Shown piece by piece: positions 15,243 to 23,888 of a stretch of 64,000 nucleotides of DNA. The position numbers and the translations under genes were made by a program. The stretch covers positions 1 through 64,000 of the forward strand of contig CAVXXX010000002.1 in NCBI GenBank assembly GCA_963765935.1, in the 5' to 3' direction. The notes beneath the pieces were generated by a model. It saw only the letters and a list, made by a program, of their open reading frames with translations. It did not search any database and was not told the origin of the DNA. Source of the stretch: JAMXLG01 sp963765935 (GTDB lineage: Bacteria > Vulcanimicrobiota > Vulcanimicrobiia > Vulcanimicrobiales > Vulcanimicrobiaceae). Numbering within the stretch: position 1 is the stretch's first letter; each line of letters opens with the position of its first letter.

Positions 15243-16090
15243 GCGGAACGAGCGGCCTGCGCGTGCGCGATTTTGGCTGCGGCGAATTGCATACCGTCGC
15301 CTCGGCAGGCTATGCGTCGCTGCATTATTACGTTCGTGCGCCGGCGCACCCGCATCGAACCGTTGAACACGCCTATCCGTCACATTCGCTCGTCTTTACC
15401 GATGTCGGCGAATGGCAGTATCATGGCGGCGATAAGCGGTCCACGATCACCGACGAGGTCGTTGTCACGGGCATCGGCCAGCGGCACTATTCGTGCGCGC
15501 ATCCTCATGGCGTATCGAACGAATGTTTCATCGTGGCCGTCGAGGACGCGGCGTTCGACGGCGACGCTGCGGGTCTCTTTGCGGGAGCGACCGTTCGGCT
15601 CACGCCTGAGATGCGCGCACACCGTCGCGCGATGGTGCTTGCCGTGCAGCATTGCGAAGAGGCGGAAAGAATCGAGAGTCTCGCATTTTCGCTCTACGAA
15701 GTAGCCGCGCGTGCGGGTTCGAAAGCGACGAGAGTTCCTACGGCGGATATTCGTATGGCGTATGCAAAGAGGCTGATCCGCGATCGCTGTTCGGAACGAA
15801 TATCCATCGCCGAAATTGCGCGGGAGCTCGATCTTTCCCGTTTTACCTTCACGCGACGGTTTCTCGCAGCCGCCGGCGTGACGCCGCATCAATTCACGAT
15901 GCAGCTGCGAATCGAACGAGCGAAAGAAGCATTGACACGTACGAGCCGCTCGGTCGAGGATGTCGGATTAGCGAACGGATTCGGCAGCATCGCGCACTTC
16001 TCTCATACGTTTCGAGCCGTCGTCGGTTGTACGCCGACGGCTTACCGGTTAATGACCTCTTCGAGCGCCGTTTCGAACGCCGACGGCTGA
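15239..16090 (+). CDS. AraC family transcriptional regulator
   Basis: A 283-residue one-component regulator. The N-terminal half (1-170) is cupin-like with HPHRTVEHAYPSHSLVFTDVGEW, probably the effector domain. The C-terminal AraC DNA-binding domain (about 180-275) has both helix-turn-helix units: ISIAEIARELDLSRFTFTRRFLAAAGVTPHQF and RSVEDVGLANGFGSIAHFSHTFRAVVGCTPTAYR. Ligand and targets are unknown; the coupled upstream frame and the convergent hydrolase are candidate neighbours. GTG start overlapping the preceding stop. Its last 49 bases overlap the 3' end of the convergent hydrolase gene. Confidence 0.88.
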   Translation: MSGTSGLRVRDFGCGELHTVASAGYASLHYYVRAPAHPHRTVEHAYPSHSLVFTDVGEWQYHGGDKRSTITDEVVVTGIGQRHYSCAHPHGVSNECFIVAVEDAAFDGDAAGLFAGATVRLTPEMRAHRRAMVLAVQHCEEAERIESLAFSLYEVAARAGSKATRVPTADIRMAYAKRLIRDRCSERISIAEIARELDLSRFTFTRRFLAAAGVTPHQFTMQLRIERAKEALTRTSRSVEDVGLANGFGSIAHFSHTFRAVVGCTPTAYRLMTSSSAVSNADG

Positions 16091-16908
16091 TCGATCATCA
16101 CGAAATGACGCGCATTCGGAATTAAGACGACACTGCCGTCAGGAGCGCGCGCGACCCATCGGCGGTAGGCGTTTAACTTTTCGGCGCTCGTCTTGAAACC
16201 ACGATACGGATCGATACGCGCATCGAATGGAATGATCTCAGTAAACGGAACATCGATTGCGGGTAGTTGCGGCGTTAGGTCGAGCAGCAACGCGGCTTTC
16301 ATCCACGCAACAATCGCGGCCGGATCGCTTCGTCCGGCGAGCACCGTTGCCTCAGCGACATCGGAAGGTGCCGTGATCGTGTACTGCAGCATATTTTTAC
16401 GTAACGCATTGCCGAGTTGCGATGCGGAGATCCCTTCGTACGGCTCAATCGACTGCGCGACCGCCTTGTCGCGTTCGACCTGCGTCGCCGCCTCGGGATA
16501 GCCGCCTTCGACGCTGATCAGCTTCGCCGCATCGTGCGGATACGTTTCTCCGAACATGACCGTGATGGTCCCACCTAAGCTGTGTCCGACGACGATCGGG
16601 TGCTGCAGATGTCGCGACGTAATGACGCCATGGACGGCATCGATCGCGCGGTGCATGAGATTGTCGCCCGCGACCATCGGGCGTCCGTCGAAACCCGGCA
16701 TGGAAAGAACGTAGAGGTCATCGCGCGCGGCCAGCGCGGCGATCTGATTGCCCCATACCCATGGCCCACACGCGAGACCCGGAATGAGGACGATCGCGCG
16801 GCCTTGCGGATTTCCGAAGCGCTCGACGTGCGCGATCCCAACATCGAACGTTGCCGTAGGAGCCGGAAGCGCAGTGAGCGTCGCAAGAAGGAGCGCAAAA
16901 ACGTTCAT
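16042..16908 (-). CDS. Exported alpha/beta-hydrolase
   Basis: A 288-residue alpha/beta-hydrolase with a signal peptide (MNVFALLLATLTALPAPTA). Oxyanion loop LIPGLACGPWVW (about 41-52), nucleophile elbow GHSLGG (about 108), acid Asp likely in IPFDARIDPY (about 228) and catalytic His in NARHFVMIDQP (about 268). The catalytic triad is intact. The natural substrate is unknown; esterase activity is plausible. A small secreted-protein gene lies 60 bases upstream on the same strand. Confidence 0.85.
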   Translation of the reverse strand: MNVFALLLATLTALPAPTATFDVGIAHVERFGNPQGRAIVLIPGLACGPWVWGNQIAALAARDDLYVLSMPGFDGRPMVAGDNLMHRAIDAVHGVITSRHLQHPIVVGHSLGGTITVMFGETYPHDAAKLISVEGGYPEAATQVERDKAVAQSIEPYEGISASQLGNALRKNMLQYTITAPSDVAEATVLAGRSDPAAIVAWMKAALLLDLTPQLPAIDVPFTEIIPFDARIDPYRGFKTSAEKLNAYRRWVARAPDGSVVLIPNARHFVMIDQPSAFETALEEVINR

Positions 16909-16968
16909 GAGATGGGCGTTTCGCGATGTCGCGAGCGCGCCATTTGCGGATTTGTGCCTTGCAGTCGC

Positions 16969-17388
16969 CTAGCGCCGCGCCATCTGACCGACATAAGCGA
17001 GTGCATCTTTCGCCTGCCACGTTCGCGGAAAACTGCGTTCGAGCAGCGCAAGACATCGATGCGCACCGTCGCTCTGCAAGGCATGTGCGCGGCCGTAGAT
17101 ATGAAGCGTGCGATCCATGAAGCCCGCGAGCCACGGATCGCGCGGATAGTGATGATCCCAATCTTCAATGGCGCGTTCGACGTTATCGATGCCGCGAATA
17201 GTGTCGGCCACAAGTAGCTCGTCGTCGGCTTTCCGTTCGAAAGCAACCAGGCGATTTCTTATGCCGAGTATACTGTCCTTGAACGGACCGAAATATTCGT
17301 CCGCCGGTGCGGAGTCGTGAATATCGGCATACGTCACAGACGAGCAAGCAAGCAGCATTACACACACCAAAGCGAGCGAGCGTACCAT
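16969..17388 (-). CDS. Small secreted protein, unknown function
   Basis: A 139-residue protein with a clear signal peptide (MVRSLALVCVMLLACSSVTYA), possibly a lipoprotein via LLAC. The mature part is mostly helical with PADEYFGPFKDSILGIRNRL and a DDELLVADTIRGIDNVERAIEDW helix. AAAGGAG seven bases before the ATG is a strong ribosome binding site. I do not recognise a family. Confidence 0.65.
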   Translation of the reverse strand: MVRSLALVCVMLLACSSVTYADIHDSAPADEYFGPFKDSILGIRNRLVAFERKADDELLVADTIRGIDNVERAIEDWDHHYPRDPWLAGFMDRTLHIYGRAHALQSDGAHRCLALLERSFPRTWQAKDALAYVGQMARR

Positions 17389-17453
17389 GCTAATGCTCCT
17401 TTAGTAAGCATTATGGGTATGCTCGCTTTGTTTGTCTAGCTACAGTGCCAGTG

Positions 17454-18914
17454 CTACTGTCCTTGAGCGAGCGAGTAGCCGCGCTCGCCGTTAAAGGTGA
17501 AGAGTCCCTCGGTTTTGATCACGTCGAAGCCCTCGGTATCGAGTTCCGTCAGCAATTGCGCCACATGGTGTTGCGTAAAGTGCCCGTTGTCTGCTTCGAA
17601 ACGGCAGGACCAGTGATCGCTCCAGTATGTGTCGGGATTACCGTTCGGCCACACCTTGGTACCGCGATTCGAGATCACCGTGAGCTTTGCGCCATCCACG
17701 GCAATGCGCTGCATTGCAGCAGCGATGCGATCGGGATTTCCGTTTGGCTGGTCGATGAAGACGTCGACGCCCACGCGTTTCTTTTCCGGGCGCGGGCCCG
17801 CGCCGCGAATCGAGAGATCCATGTGGGCCTCGGCTTCGTATTCGGCGGCCTTGAGTTGCATCGGACGTTGCCCCAGACGCGCGATCACGGCATCGGCGAA
17901 TTCGCGCGTACCGACTTTTTGTTTTGAGACGCCTTCTTTGTAGATGTCGTACGTGTGGATGCCGTCTTCGATCGTCTTGAGCCACGCGTTATGCACGCGT
18001 TCGGCGATTTTGCCTTGACCGATGTGCACGAGCATGAGGATCGCGCCGTGCAAGAGGCCGGACGGATTGGCCATGTTTTGGCCCGCGCGCCGCGGAGCCG
18101 AGCCGTGGATCGCTTCGAACATCGAGCAGTGATCTCCGATGTTCGCAGACCCGGCAAGGCCGACCGATCCCGTGATCTGCGCCGCGACGTCGGAGAGCAC
18201 GTCGCCGTAGAGATTCGGCATCACGATGACATCGAATGCCTCCGGCGTATCGGCCAGTTTTGCCGCGCCGATATCGACGATCCAGTGCTCGTTCTCGATC
18301 TCCGGATATTCTTTTGCGATCTCATCGAACGTGCGGTGGAATAAGCCGTCCGTGATCTTCATGATGTTATCTTTGGTGAAGCACGTGACTTTTTTGCGCT
18401 TGTTTGCGCGAGCGTATTCGAACGCATAGCGAACGATGCGTTTGCTGCCCGGCCGCGAAATCAGTTTGAGGCACTGCGCCACTTGATTGGTTTGGCGATG
18501 CTCGATACCGCCGTAGACGTCTTCCTCGTTCTCGCGAACGATGACGATGTCCATATTGGGATGCTTCGTCGCGACATAGGGCGCAAGCGACGCGCACGGA
18601 CGTACATTTGCGTACATGCCGAGCGTCTTGCGAACGGTTACGTTGAGACTCTTGAAGCCACCGCCCTGCGGTGTCGTAATCGGCGCCTTCAAAAACACCT
18701 TCGTGCGCCGCAGCGAGTCCCACGATTCGGGTTCGATGCCGCTCTGTAAGCCGCGATTGTAGATCGCTTCGCCAATTTCGATCCGCTCCAGATCGAGCGC
18801 CGCTCCCGCTTCCGTAATAATACGAAGCGTCGCGTCCATAATCTCCGGGCCAATGCCGTCGCCGTAGGCTACGGTAACCGGAACCTTCTTTGCTGTCGCC
18901 AGTGTGCTAGTCAT
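17454..18914 (-). CDS. icd: NADP-type isocitrate dehydrogenase, long Thermus-like form
   Basis: Converts isocitrate to 2-oxoglutarate in the TCA cycle. 486 residues: the core (1-335) carries VAYGDGIGPEIMDAT, NVTVRKTLGMYANVRPC, VIVRENEEDVYGGIEH, KDNIMKITDGLFHRTF and NLYGDVLSDVAAQITG, followed by HGSAPRRAGQNMANPSGL. The extra C-terminal domain of about 130 residues, ending FNGERGYSLAQGQ, is typical of the Thermus thermophilus and rickettsial type. The ATG is preceded by the decayed substrate-binding gene, whose frame overlaps it by eight bases. No dedicated promoter was identified, so it may be read from the long upstream gene run. Confidence 0.92.
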   Translation of the reverse strand: MTSTLATAKKVPVTVAYGDGIGPEIMDATLRIITEAGAALDLERIEIGEAIYNRGLQSGIEPESWDSLRRTKVFLKAPITTPQGGGFKSLNVTVRKTLGMYANVRPCASLAPYVATKHPNMDIVIVRENEEDVYGGIEHRQTNQVAQCLKLISRPGSKRIVRYAFEYARANKRKKVTCFTKDNIMKITDGLFHRTFDEIAKEYPEIENEHWIVDIGAAKLADTPEAFDVIVMPNLYGDVLSDVAAQITGSVGLAGSANIGDHCSMFEAIHGSAPRRAGQNMANPSGLLHGAILMLVHIGQGKIAERVHNAWLKTIEDGIHTYDIYKEGVSKQKVGTREFADAVIARLGQRPMQLKAAEYEAEAHMDLSIRGAGPRPEKKRVGVDVFIDQPNGNPDRIAAAMQRIAVDGAKLTVISNRGTKVWPNGNPDTYWSDHWSCRFEADNGHFTQHHVAQLLTELDTEGFDVIKTEGLFTFNGERGYSLAQGQ

Positions 18915-18920
18915 ACGCCG

Positions 18921-19749
18921 TCACCTTTTCCATTGATAAGCGTTCCAGCCTTCGCTGATCCCGTTGGGGGTGAAGTTTTGCAACTTCCGGCACGTGGACG
19001 TACCGCTGACGCTGATCGTAGATGAAGACGCCCGGGACGTCGCGGAGGAGCAGTTCCTGAATCTTTTGATACGCCGCCTTGCGCCGCGCGCGCTCGAAGG
19101 TCGAGAGCGCGTCACGCTGGAGCGCGGGATTCGCATCGAGCACGATGCGATCGTTACGTTCCCAACGGGCGAATTTGAACGGGCCGCTACCGACCGGTGC
19201 CGCATTGAACGGCACGCTGTTCAGATTCGGATACTTCGCCAGCAGATGTTCGGGCAAGATCCGGTACGGCTGGTCGCTCTCACCGAAAATCGTGTCGATG
19301 GCCGGTGGGAACACGCGCTTCAAGTGCATCACGACGGTACGGTCGTCCGGCGTATCCATCGATGCGACTTCAGCGTAGCCGAGATGTGAGAGCACGTTGT
19401 TCGACCGGTTCATGACCGCTTGCCAGGTGAACTTCACGTCGCGGCTCGTTACCCGAGCGCCGTCGTGCCATTTCGCGTTCGGGCGCAAGCGGTACGTGAT
19501 CGTCAGGCCATTTTTGCTGATGCCGCCGTTTGCTTGCGTCAGTACCGTCTGCGCGAGATCGGGAACTTCACGCCCTTTATCGTCGATGGTGATCAGTTCG
19601 CTGAAGATCAGTCCGTCTGGGATCGCAATGCGAACAATCCCGGTCGGTCCGCCTTGCGGTGCACCCTGTTTCGCGCAACCGGCGCTGCACACCAACGCGG
19701 CGCAAAGTAAAAGCCCCTTTGCGCTACTCCACCAGGCGGAACTTCGCAT
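18921..19749 (-). pseudogene. Peptide ABC transporter substrate-binding lipoprotein, internally deleted and frameshifted
   Basis: The N-terminal two thirds match family 5 (OppA/DppA) binding proteins: lipoprotein signal with CSAGCAKQ, then LTITYRLRPNAKWHDGARVTSRDVKF, ILPEHLL and VGSGPFKFARWERNDRIVLDANP. Then about 190 expected residues are missing: DANPAL joins directly to DALSTFERARRKAAYQKIQELLLRDVPGVFIYD, normally near the C terminus. A one-base shift follows near 18973: one frame runs to 18907 with a scrambled end, while the other gives the family-like NFTPNGISEGWNAYQW and stops at 18921. No permease or ATPase genes are nearby. It starts inside the end of the egtB-like gene (26-base overlap). 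I read it as a decaying gene. Confidence 0.75.
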
Positions 19750-20986
19750 ACATGTAGGGATAATCGTCGTAGAACCAGTTCCTGAACGAACGGCGAATGA
19801 GTTCCCGCGCCGTGACCGGCGAGGCGCCTTTCATTACGTAGTGGCGGCCATCGAAGAAGTCCACGGAGTACTGAGGATACGATGCCATCGGCTCAAAGCC
19901 CGGCAGCGGCGCGAACAGCGTCTGCGTCCACTCCCAGCCGTTGCCGATGAGATCCTCGATTTCCCACGCGCTTGCGCCCGCCGGATGTGTATCGACGGGC
20001 TCGGCATCGAAGCGTTCGAAGTCGAAGTTGCCGTACATCGGGTGCGGCGCATCGTCGCCCCACGGATACGGCCGTTCGATTCCGCTGCGCGTACCGAATG
20101 CGGCGCGGTGGTATTCGGCCTCGGTTGGAAGACGTTTTCCGGCCCACCGCGCGTACGCGCGCGCCTGTTGATTCGTCACCCATACGGGCCACGAAAGCGG
20201 AAGCGGTAGTTCTTCAAATACGCCGCGCAAGAAGATTTCGCCGTCGCGTTCGCTCCAGAACGCCGGCATCGGGCCGCCGTCCTTGACGAATTTCAGCCAA
20301 TCACCGTTCGTCACCGGATACCGCTGGATTGCAAACGCCGGCACATGTACTTCCATGCGTCCGAATTCGTTGTCCCAGCCGAACGGAATCTCTTCGGGAT
20401 CCGCACCGAGCGTCGCGATGCCGGCGTCGACGGCGCGCATCTCGTTCTCCGGCGCCGTATGGTCCAGATGCACCTGCGCGATGCGTCCTTTTTTCGTGCT
20501 GTCCAACTGATGGATAATGTAGAGCAGCGTTTCGTGATGCATCTGCTCGTGTTCGAGGATCGTGTAGGCGGATTGGCCTCGAACCAACCGCGGGTTGCTG
20601 CTATCAACGATTTTGCCGCTCGCGAGCGCGCGCTCCACGCGGTCGTCGATTTCACGGCCCAATTCCTCGATGCGTTCGCGGGACGGCCAGTCGGCGCGTT
20701 CGTGCTTTCGCGCCGCATCGAGCGACGACGGATCGATGCCGCGTTCGAATAGCTTTTCGAGCGCCGGATCGAGCGGTAACTCACCAAGCGCGCGTTCGTT
20801 GAGCGTCAAGTAGCTGAAAACCGGTAAATGGCCTTCGTAAAAAACGAACGGATGGCGCAACGGAATCGGACGGTCGTGCATCGCCGGCTCGTCGATCAAC
20901 GCGAAGAGGTTCGCCGAACGCTCGCGGTTACGGCGATACCAATCCAATAGATACTCACGGTCGAGTCCAACGGTCGTGCTCGTCAT
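19724..20986 (-). CDS. EgtB-like iron enzyme: DinB_2 plus formylglycine-generating-enzyme fold
   Basis: A 420-residue two-domain protein. The N-terminal DinB-like helical domain holds the likely iron ligands: H53 in EGHLPVF and H146/H150 in LEHEQMHHET (HxxxHxE). The C-terminal sulfatase-modifying-factor domain (about 195-420) has NGDWLKFVKDGG, WPVWVTNQQARAYARWAGKRLPTEAE, WGDDAPHPMYGNFDF, LIGNGWEWTQTLF and RRSFRNWFYDDYPYMYAKFRLV. This matches EgtB/OvoA/SenA-type enzymes, which form a sulfoxide (or selenium analogue) C-S bond on histidine betaine or histidine. No egtD-type methyltransferase gene is in the window, so ergothioneine is not proven. Start secured by AGGAGGT six bases before the ATG. 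Confidence 0.82.
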   Translation of the reverse strand: MTSTTVGLDREYLLDWYRRNRERSANLFALIDEPAMHDRPIPLRHPFVFYEGHLPVFSYLTLNERALGELPLDPALEKLFERGIDPSSLDAARKHERADWPSRERIEELGREIDDRVERALASGKIVDSSNPRLVRGQSAYTILEHEQMHHETLLYIIHQLDSTKKGRIAQVHLDHTAPENEMRAVDAGIATLGADPEEIPFGWDNEFGRMEVHVPAFAIQRYPVTNGDWLKFVKDGGPMPAFWSERDGEIFLRGVFEELPLPLSWPVWVTNQQARAYARWAGKRLPTEAEYHRAAFGTRSGIERPYPWGDDAPHPMYGNFDFERFDAEPVDTHPAGASAWEIEDLIGNGWEWTQTLFAPLPGFEPMASYPQYSVDFFDGRHYVMKGASPVTARELIRRSFRNWFYDDYPYMYAKFRLVE

Positions 20987-20996
20987 CGAGTACCTC

Positions 20997-23888
20997 CTAC
21001 CCTGAAGCTGCAGTGGCCTCCCGTTGGCGTAAGAAGAAGGTCTCGAACTCGTTCGCCGGGAGCGGCGGTGCGATGCCGTACCCTTGGACGATATCGCACC
21101 CGTTCTCCTTAAGAAACGAAATCTGCGTTTGGGTTTCAACGCCCTCGGCAACGACTTCCAGGCCCAAGCTGTGCGCCATGCCGATTACCGTTCGGACGAT
21201 CGTCTCATCGAAGGCCTCGTGTCCGAGACCTACCACGAACGAGCCGTCGATCTTTAGGACGTCGAGCGCGAAGCGTCGCAAATACGCAAGCGACGAGTAT
21301 CCGGTTCCGAAATCGTCGACTGCGGTGCGAATCCCCGCCGCTTTGAGATCCCGAACGATACCGACGGTCTGCGCCGCATCGGACATCGCGACGCTCTCGG
21401 TGATTTCAACTTCGAGGAATGAGGGATCGAGTGTCGCGTTTTGCAATGCGGCGATCACGCGGCGGCGCAGATCGCGCGCATGAAACTGCCGTCCCGAAAG
21501 ATTCACGGCAAGACGCAACGGTCCAAGCGACGCATGCCACTGCCGCACTTGCTTTGCGGCCGTCTCCAACACCCAATCCCCGAGCGGAACGATCAATCCC
21601 GAAATTTCCGCACTTGGAATGAAATGCGAGGGTTCGATCAATCCGCTCTTTGGATGATTCCAGCGAACCAAGGCTTCGACGCTCACGACGTCCCCGGTGC
21701 GCAGATCGACTTGCGGCTGATAGTAGACGACGAATTCATTGAGCTCGAGCGCGCGGCGCAGTAGCTTCTCTTGTGAAAGCCGCATGTGAATCGGCGCTTC
21801 AAGCGTCGCGTTGTAGAAGTAATACCCGTTGCGGCCGCGATCTTTCGCGCGATACATTGCGATATCGGCGTTCTTGATGAGGGTTTGATCGTCGCGACCA
21901 TCTTCGGGGTAGATCGCGATACCGATGCTCGTCGAGATGAATTGCTCGTACTCATCGAGTTGGAACGGCTCGGAAATTGCGCCGATGATCTCTTCCGCGA
22001 CGTCACGCACGGCTTCGGCGTCATGGCAGTCGGTAAGCAATACGACGAACTCGTCGCCGCCCATCCGCGCGATAGTGGCGCGATCGCCGAGTTGCTCCAA
22101 GAGACGGCGCGCTGCCAACTCGAGAAGACGATCGCCTCGCGCATGGCCGAGCGTATCGTTGACGTCTTTAAACCGGTCGAGATCGAGAAAGAGTACGGCG
22201 ACGCGCCCAAGGCGCGATTGCGCGACTTCAATTGCGTCGCGCAGTTTCTCCGCAAGAAAGACGCGGTTCGGAAGTCCGCTGAGCGAATCGTAGTACGCCA
22301 TCGCACGTAATTTCGCGCGCTGACGGCTGCGATCGATCGTGCCGGCAATGAGCGTGGCGATGAGTCCCAGCAGGTCCGCGTCGGTCGAGGTCAGATCGCG
22401 CTGCAGCGGCTCACCGGTTGCGAAGACGAGCGCACCGTACGGCTCTCCACCGACGTCGAGGCGCATCGCGATACCGTTTGCAAACGGGACGGGGATCGCG
22501 GGACCGGGCAGCGTCGCAACCCGCGCCGCGATGTGAAGTACGCCTTCGTCATCGATCGTTTCGATATTCGGATCGCGATAAATGGCTTCGATCTTCGGAA
22601 TGCCCGTCGTATTGTCGACGACGGCGCCCGCCGTGAGATCGAACGCCTGGCATCCCATTTCTAGCGATGCGCGCATCCGCACGTCGGAATAGTCGCCGCT
22701 TGCGGCAATGAAGTACAGATTACGGATTCTCTGCGCCTGCATCTCCGCATGGCGTTCCGCTGCGAGACGCTCGGTGACGTCCTGCAAAATCGTGTACACG
22801 CCGACCACTTCGCCATTGGAGAATTGCGGAACGAGCGTCGCCTCCAGCTCGAGCATCGACCCGTCGACTCGCAACGCTTTGCTTGTAATCGACGACGGCT
22901 CACCGCTTAGCGCGCGCGCGAAAGCAGCGGCACTCAGTTCGGTCTGCTCGCCGGGAAGAAAGCGGTTGAAGTGTTGCCCGATAACGGCTTCGCGCGGAAA
23001 CGATCCGATGCGCAGACATGCGTCATTGATGTCGGTGATGATGCCGTCAGGCGAGACGGCAAGTACGCCGTCGGGATTGTGGACGAAGAGCGAACGAAGC
23101 CGTGCTTCGCTCTCGAGTAGCTCGCGCTCTTGCCGTTCGATGTGCGCTCGTGCCTCGCGGGCCTCCGTTTCATCGCGAATGATGGAGAAGGAGCCATCGA
23201 TCGTACCATCGCGGTACGTCGGCACGGTCGTGATCGTTACGTCGAGTTCGCGTCCTTCGAGTGTGTGTGCGCGCGCGCGATAGTGCAGCGTTTCGCCGTG
23301 CAGCGATCGCTGCAGGTATTCTTCGTGGGCCGCAACGTCTTCGGGATGGAGGAAGGCACTGTAATGCATTCCGATGATTTGCTCGCGCGGCACCGGCCCG
23401 AAGCGCGTAACCGCGTGATTCACATCGAGAATCCGGCCGTCTTGTGAGAAAATCATGATGACGTCGGGATTGTGCTCGAAGAGCGACCGGAAGCGCTCTT
23501 CGCTCTCGGTGAGCATCGCCTGCGCGCTAACCGTTTCGGTAATGTCCTCGACGTACGAGAGCACGCGATACTGTGATTGCTGCTCTTGGATCGCGAACGT
23601 CGTCCAGCGGCACGCAATCATTGCGCCGTCCTTACGGCGATTGCGCGTAATATTCACGACCGCGCGCGAGCGTTCGAGCCGGTCGACGCGACATTCGAAA
23701 CCGAGCTCGTCGATGTGCGTGCCGAGCACCTCGTCTGCATCGAAGCCGAACATTTCCTGCGCGCTCGTCGACCAGTAGCTGATGCGGTGGTCTTGGTCCC
23801 AGGCGACAATCGCCAGCGGTGAGCGGCTTAGGAGTTCGTCGAGCTCTCGAAGAGCGGTTTCGTCGACGGCGCGCCCGTTAGTGCGCAA
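20997..23888 (-). CDS. PAS-PAS-PAS-GAF-GGDEF-EAL cyclic-di-GMP regulator
   Basis: A 963-residue soluble signalling protein. Three PAS domains (about 15-120, 128-245, 255-375), a GAF domain (about 385-525), GGDEF (about 530-695) with intact MGGDEF, and EAL (about 705-955) with VEALVRW, NLSGRQF, EITES, DDFGTGYSSLAYLRRF and AEGVET. Both synthase and phosphodiesterase sites look intact, so net activity depends on the sensory part. No membrane helix. The likely start is a TTG at 23888, overlapping the end of the aldehyde dehydrogenase gene by 11 bases, which implies translational coupling to a metabolic operon. The egtB-like gene follows after 10 bases. GAF/PAS ligands are unknown. Confidence 0.9.
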   Translation of the reverse strand: MRTNGRAVDETALRELDELLSRSPLAIVAWDQDHRISYWSTSAQEMFGFDADEVLGTHIDELGFECRVDRLERSRAVVNITRNRRKDGAMIACRWTTFAIQEQQSQYRVLSYVEDITETVSAQAMLTESEERFRSLFEHNPDVIMIFSQDGRILDVNHAVTRFGPVPREQIIGMHYSAFLHPEDVAAHEEYLQRSLHGETLHYRARAHTLEGRELDVTITTVPTYRDGTIDGSFSIIRDETEAREARAHIERQERELLESEARLRSLFVHNPDGVLAVSPDGIITDINDACLRIGSFPREAVIGQHFNRFLPGEQTELSAAAFARALSGEPSSITSKALRVDGSMLELEATLVPQFSNGEVVGVYTILQDVTERLAAERHAEMQAQRIRNLYFIAASGDYSDVRMRASLEMGCQAFDLTAGAVVDNTTGIPKIEAIYRDPNIETIDDEGVLHIAARVATLPGPAIPVPFANGIAMRLDVGGEPYGALVFATGEPLQRDLTSTDADLLGLIATLIAGTIDRSRQRAKLRAMAYYDSLSGLPNRVFLAEKLRDAIEVAQSRLGRVAVLFLDLDRFKDVNDTLGHARGDRLLELAARRLLEQLGDRATIARMGGDEFVVLLTDCHDAEAVRDVAEEIIGAISEPFQLDEYEQFISTSIGIAIYPEDGRDDQTLIKNADIAMYRAKDRGRNGYYFYNATLEAPIHMRLSQEKLLRRALELNEFVVYYQPQVDLRTGDVVSVEALVRWNHPKSGLIEPSHFIPSAEISGLIVPLGDWVLETAAKQVRQWHASLGPLRLAVNLSGRQFHARDLRRRVIAALQNATLDPSFLEVEITESVAMSDAAQTVGIVRDLKAAGIRTAVDDFGTGYSSLAYLRRFALDVLKIDGSFVVGLGHEAFDETIVRTVIGMAHSLGLEVVAEGVETQTQISFLKENGCDIVQGYGIAPPLPANEFETFFLRQREATAASG

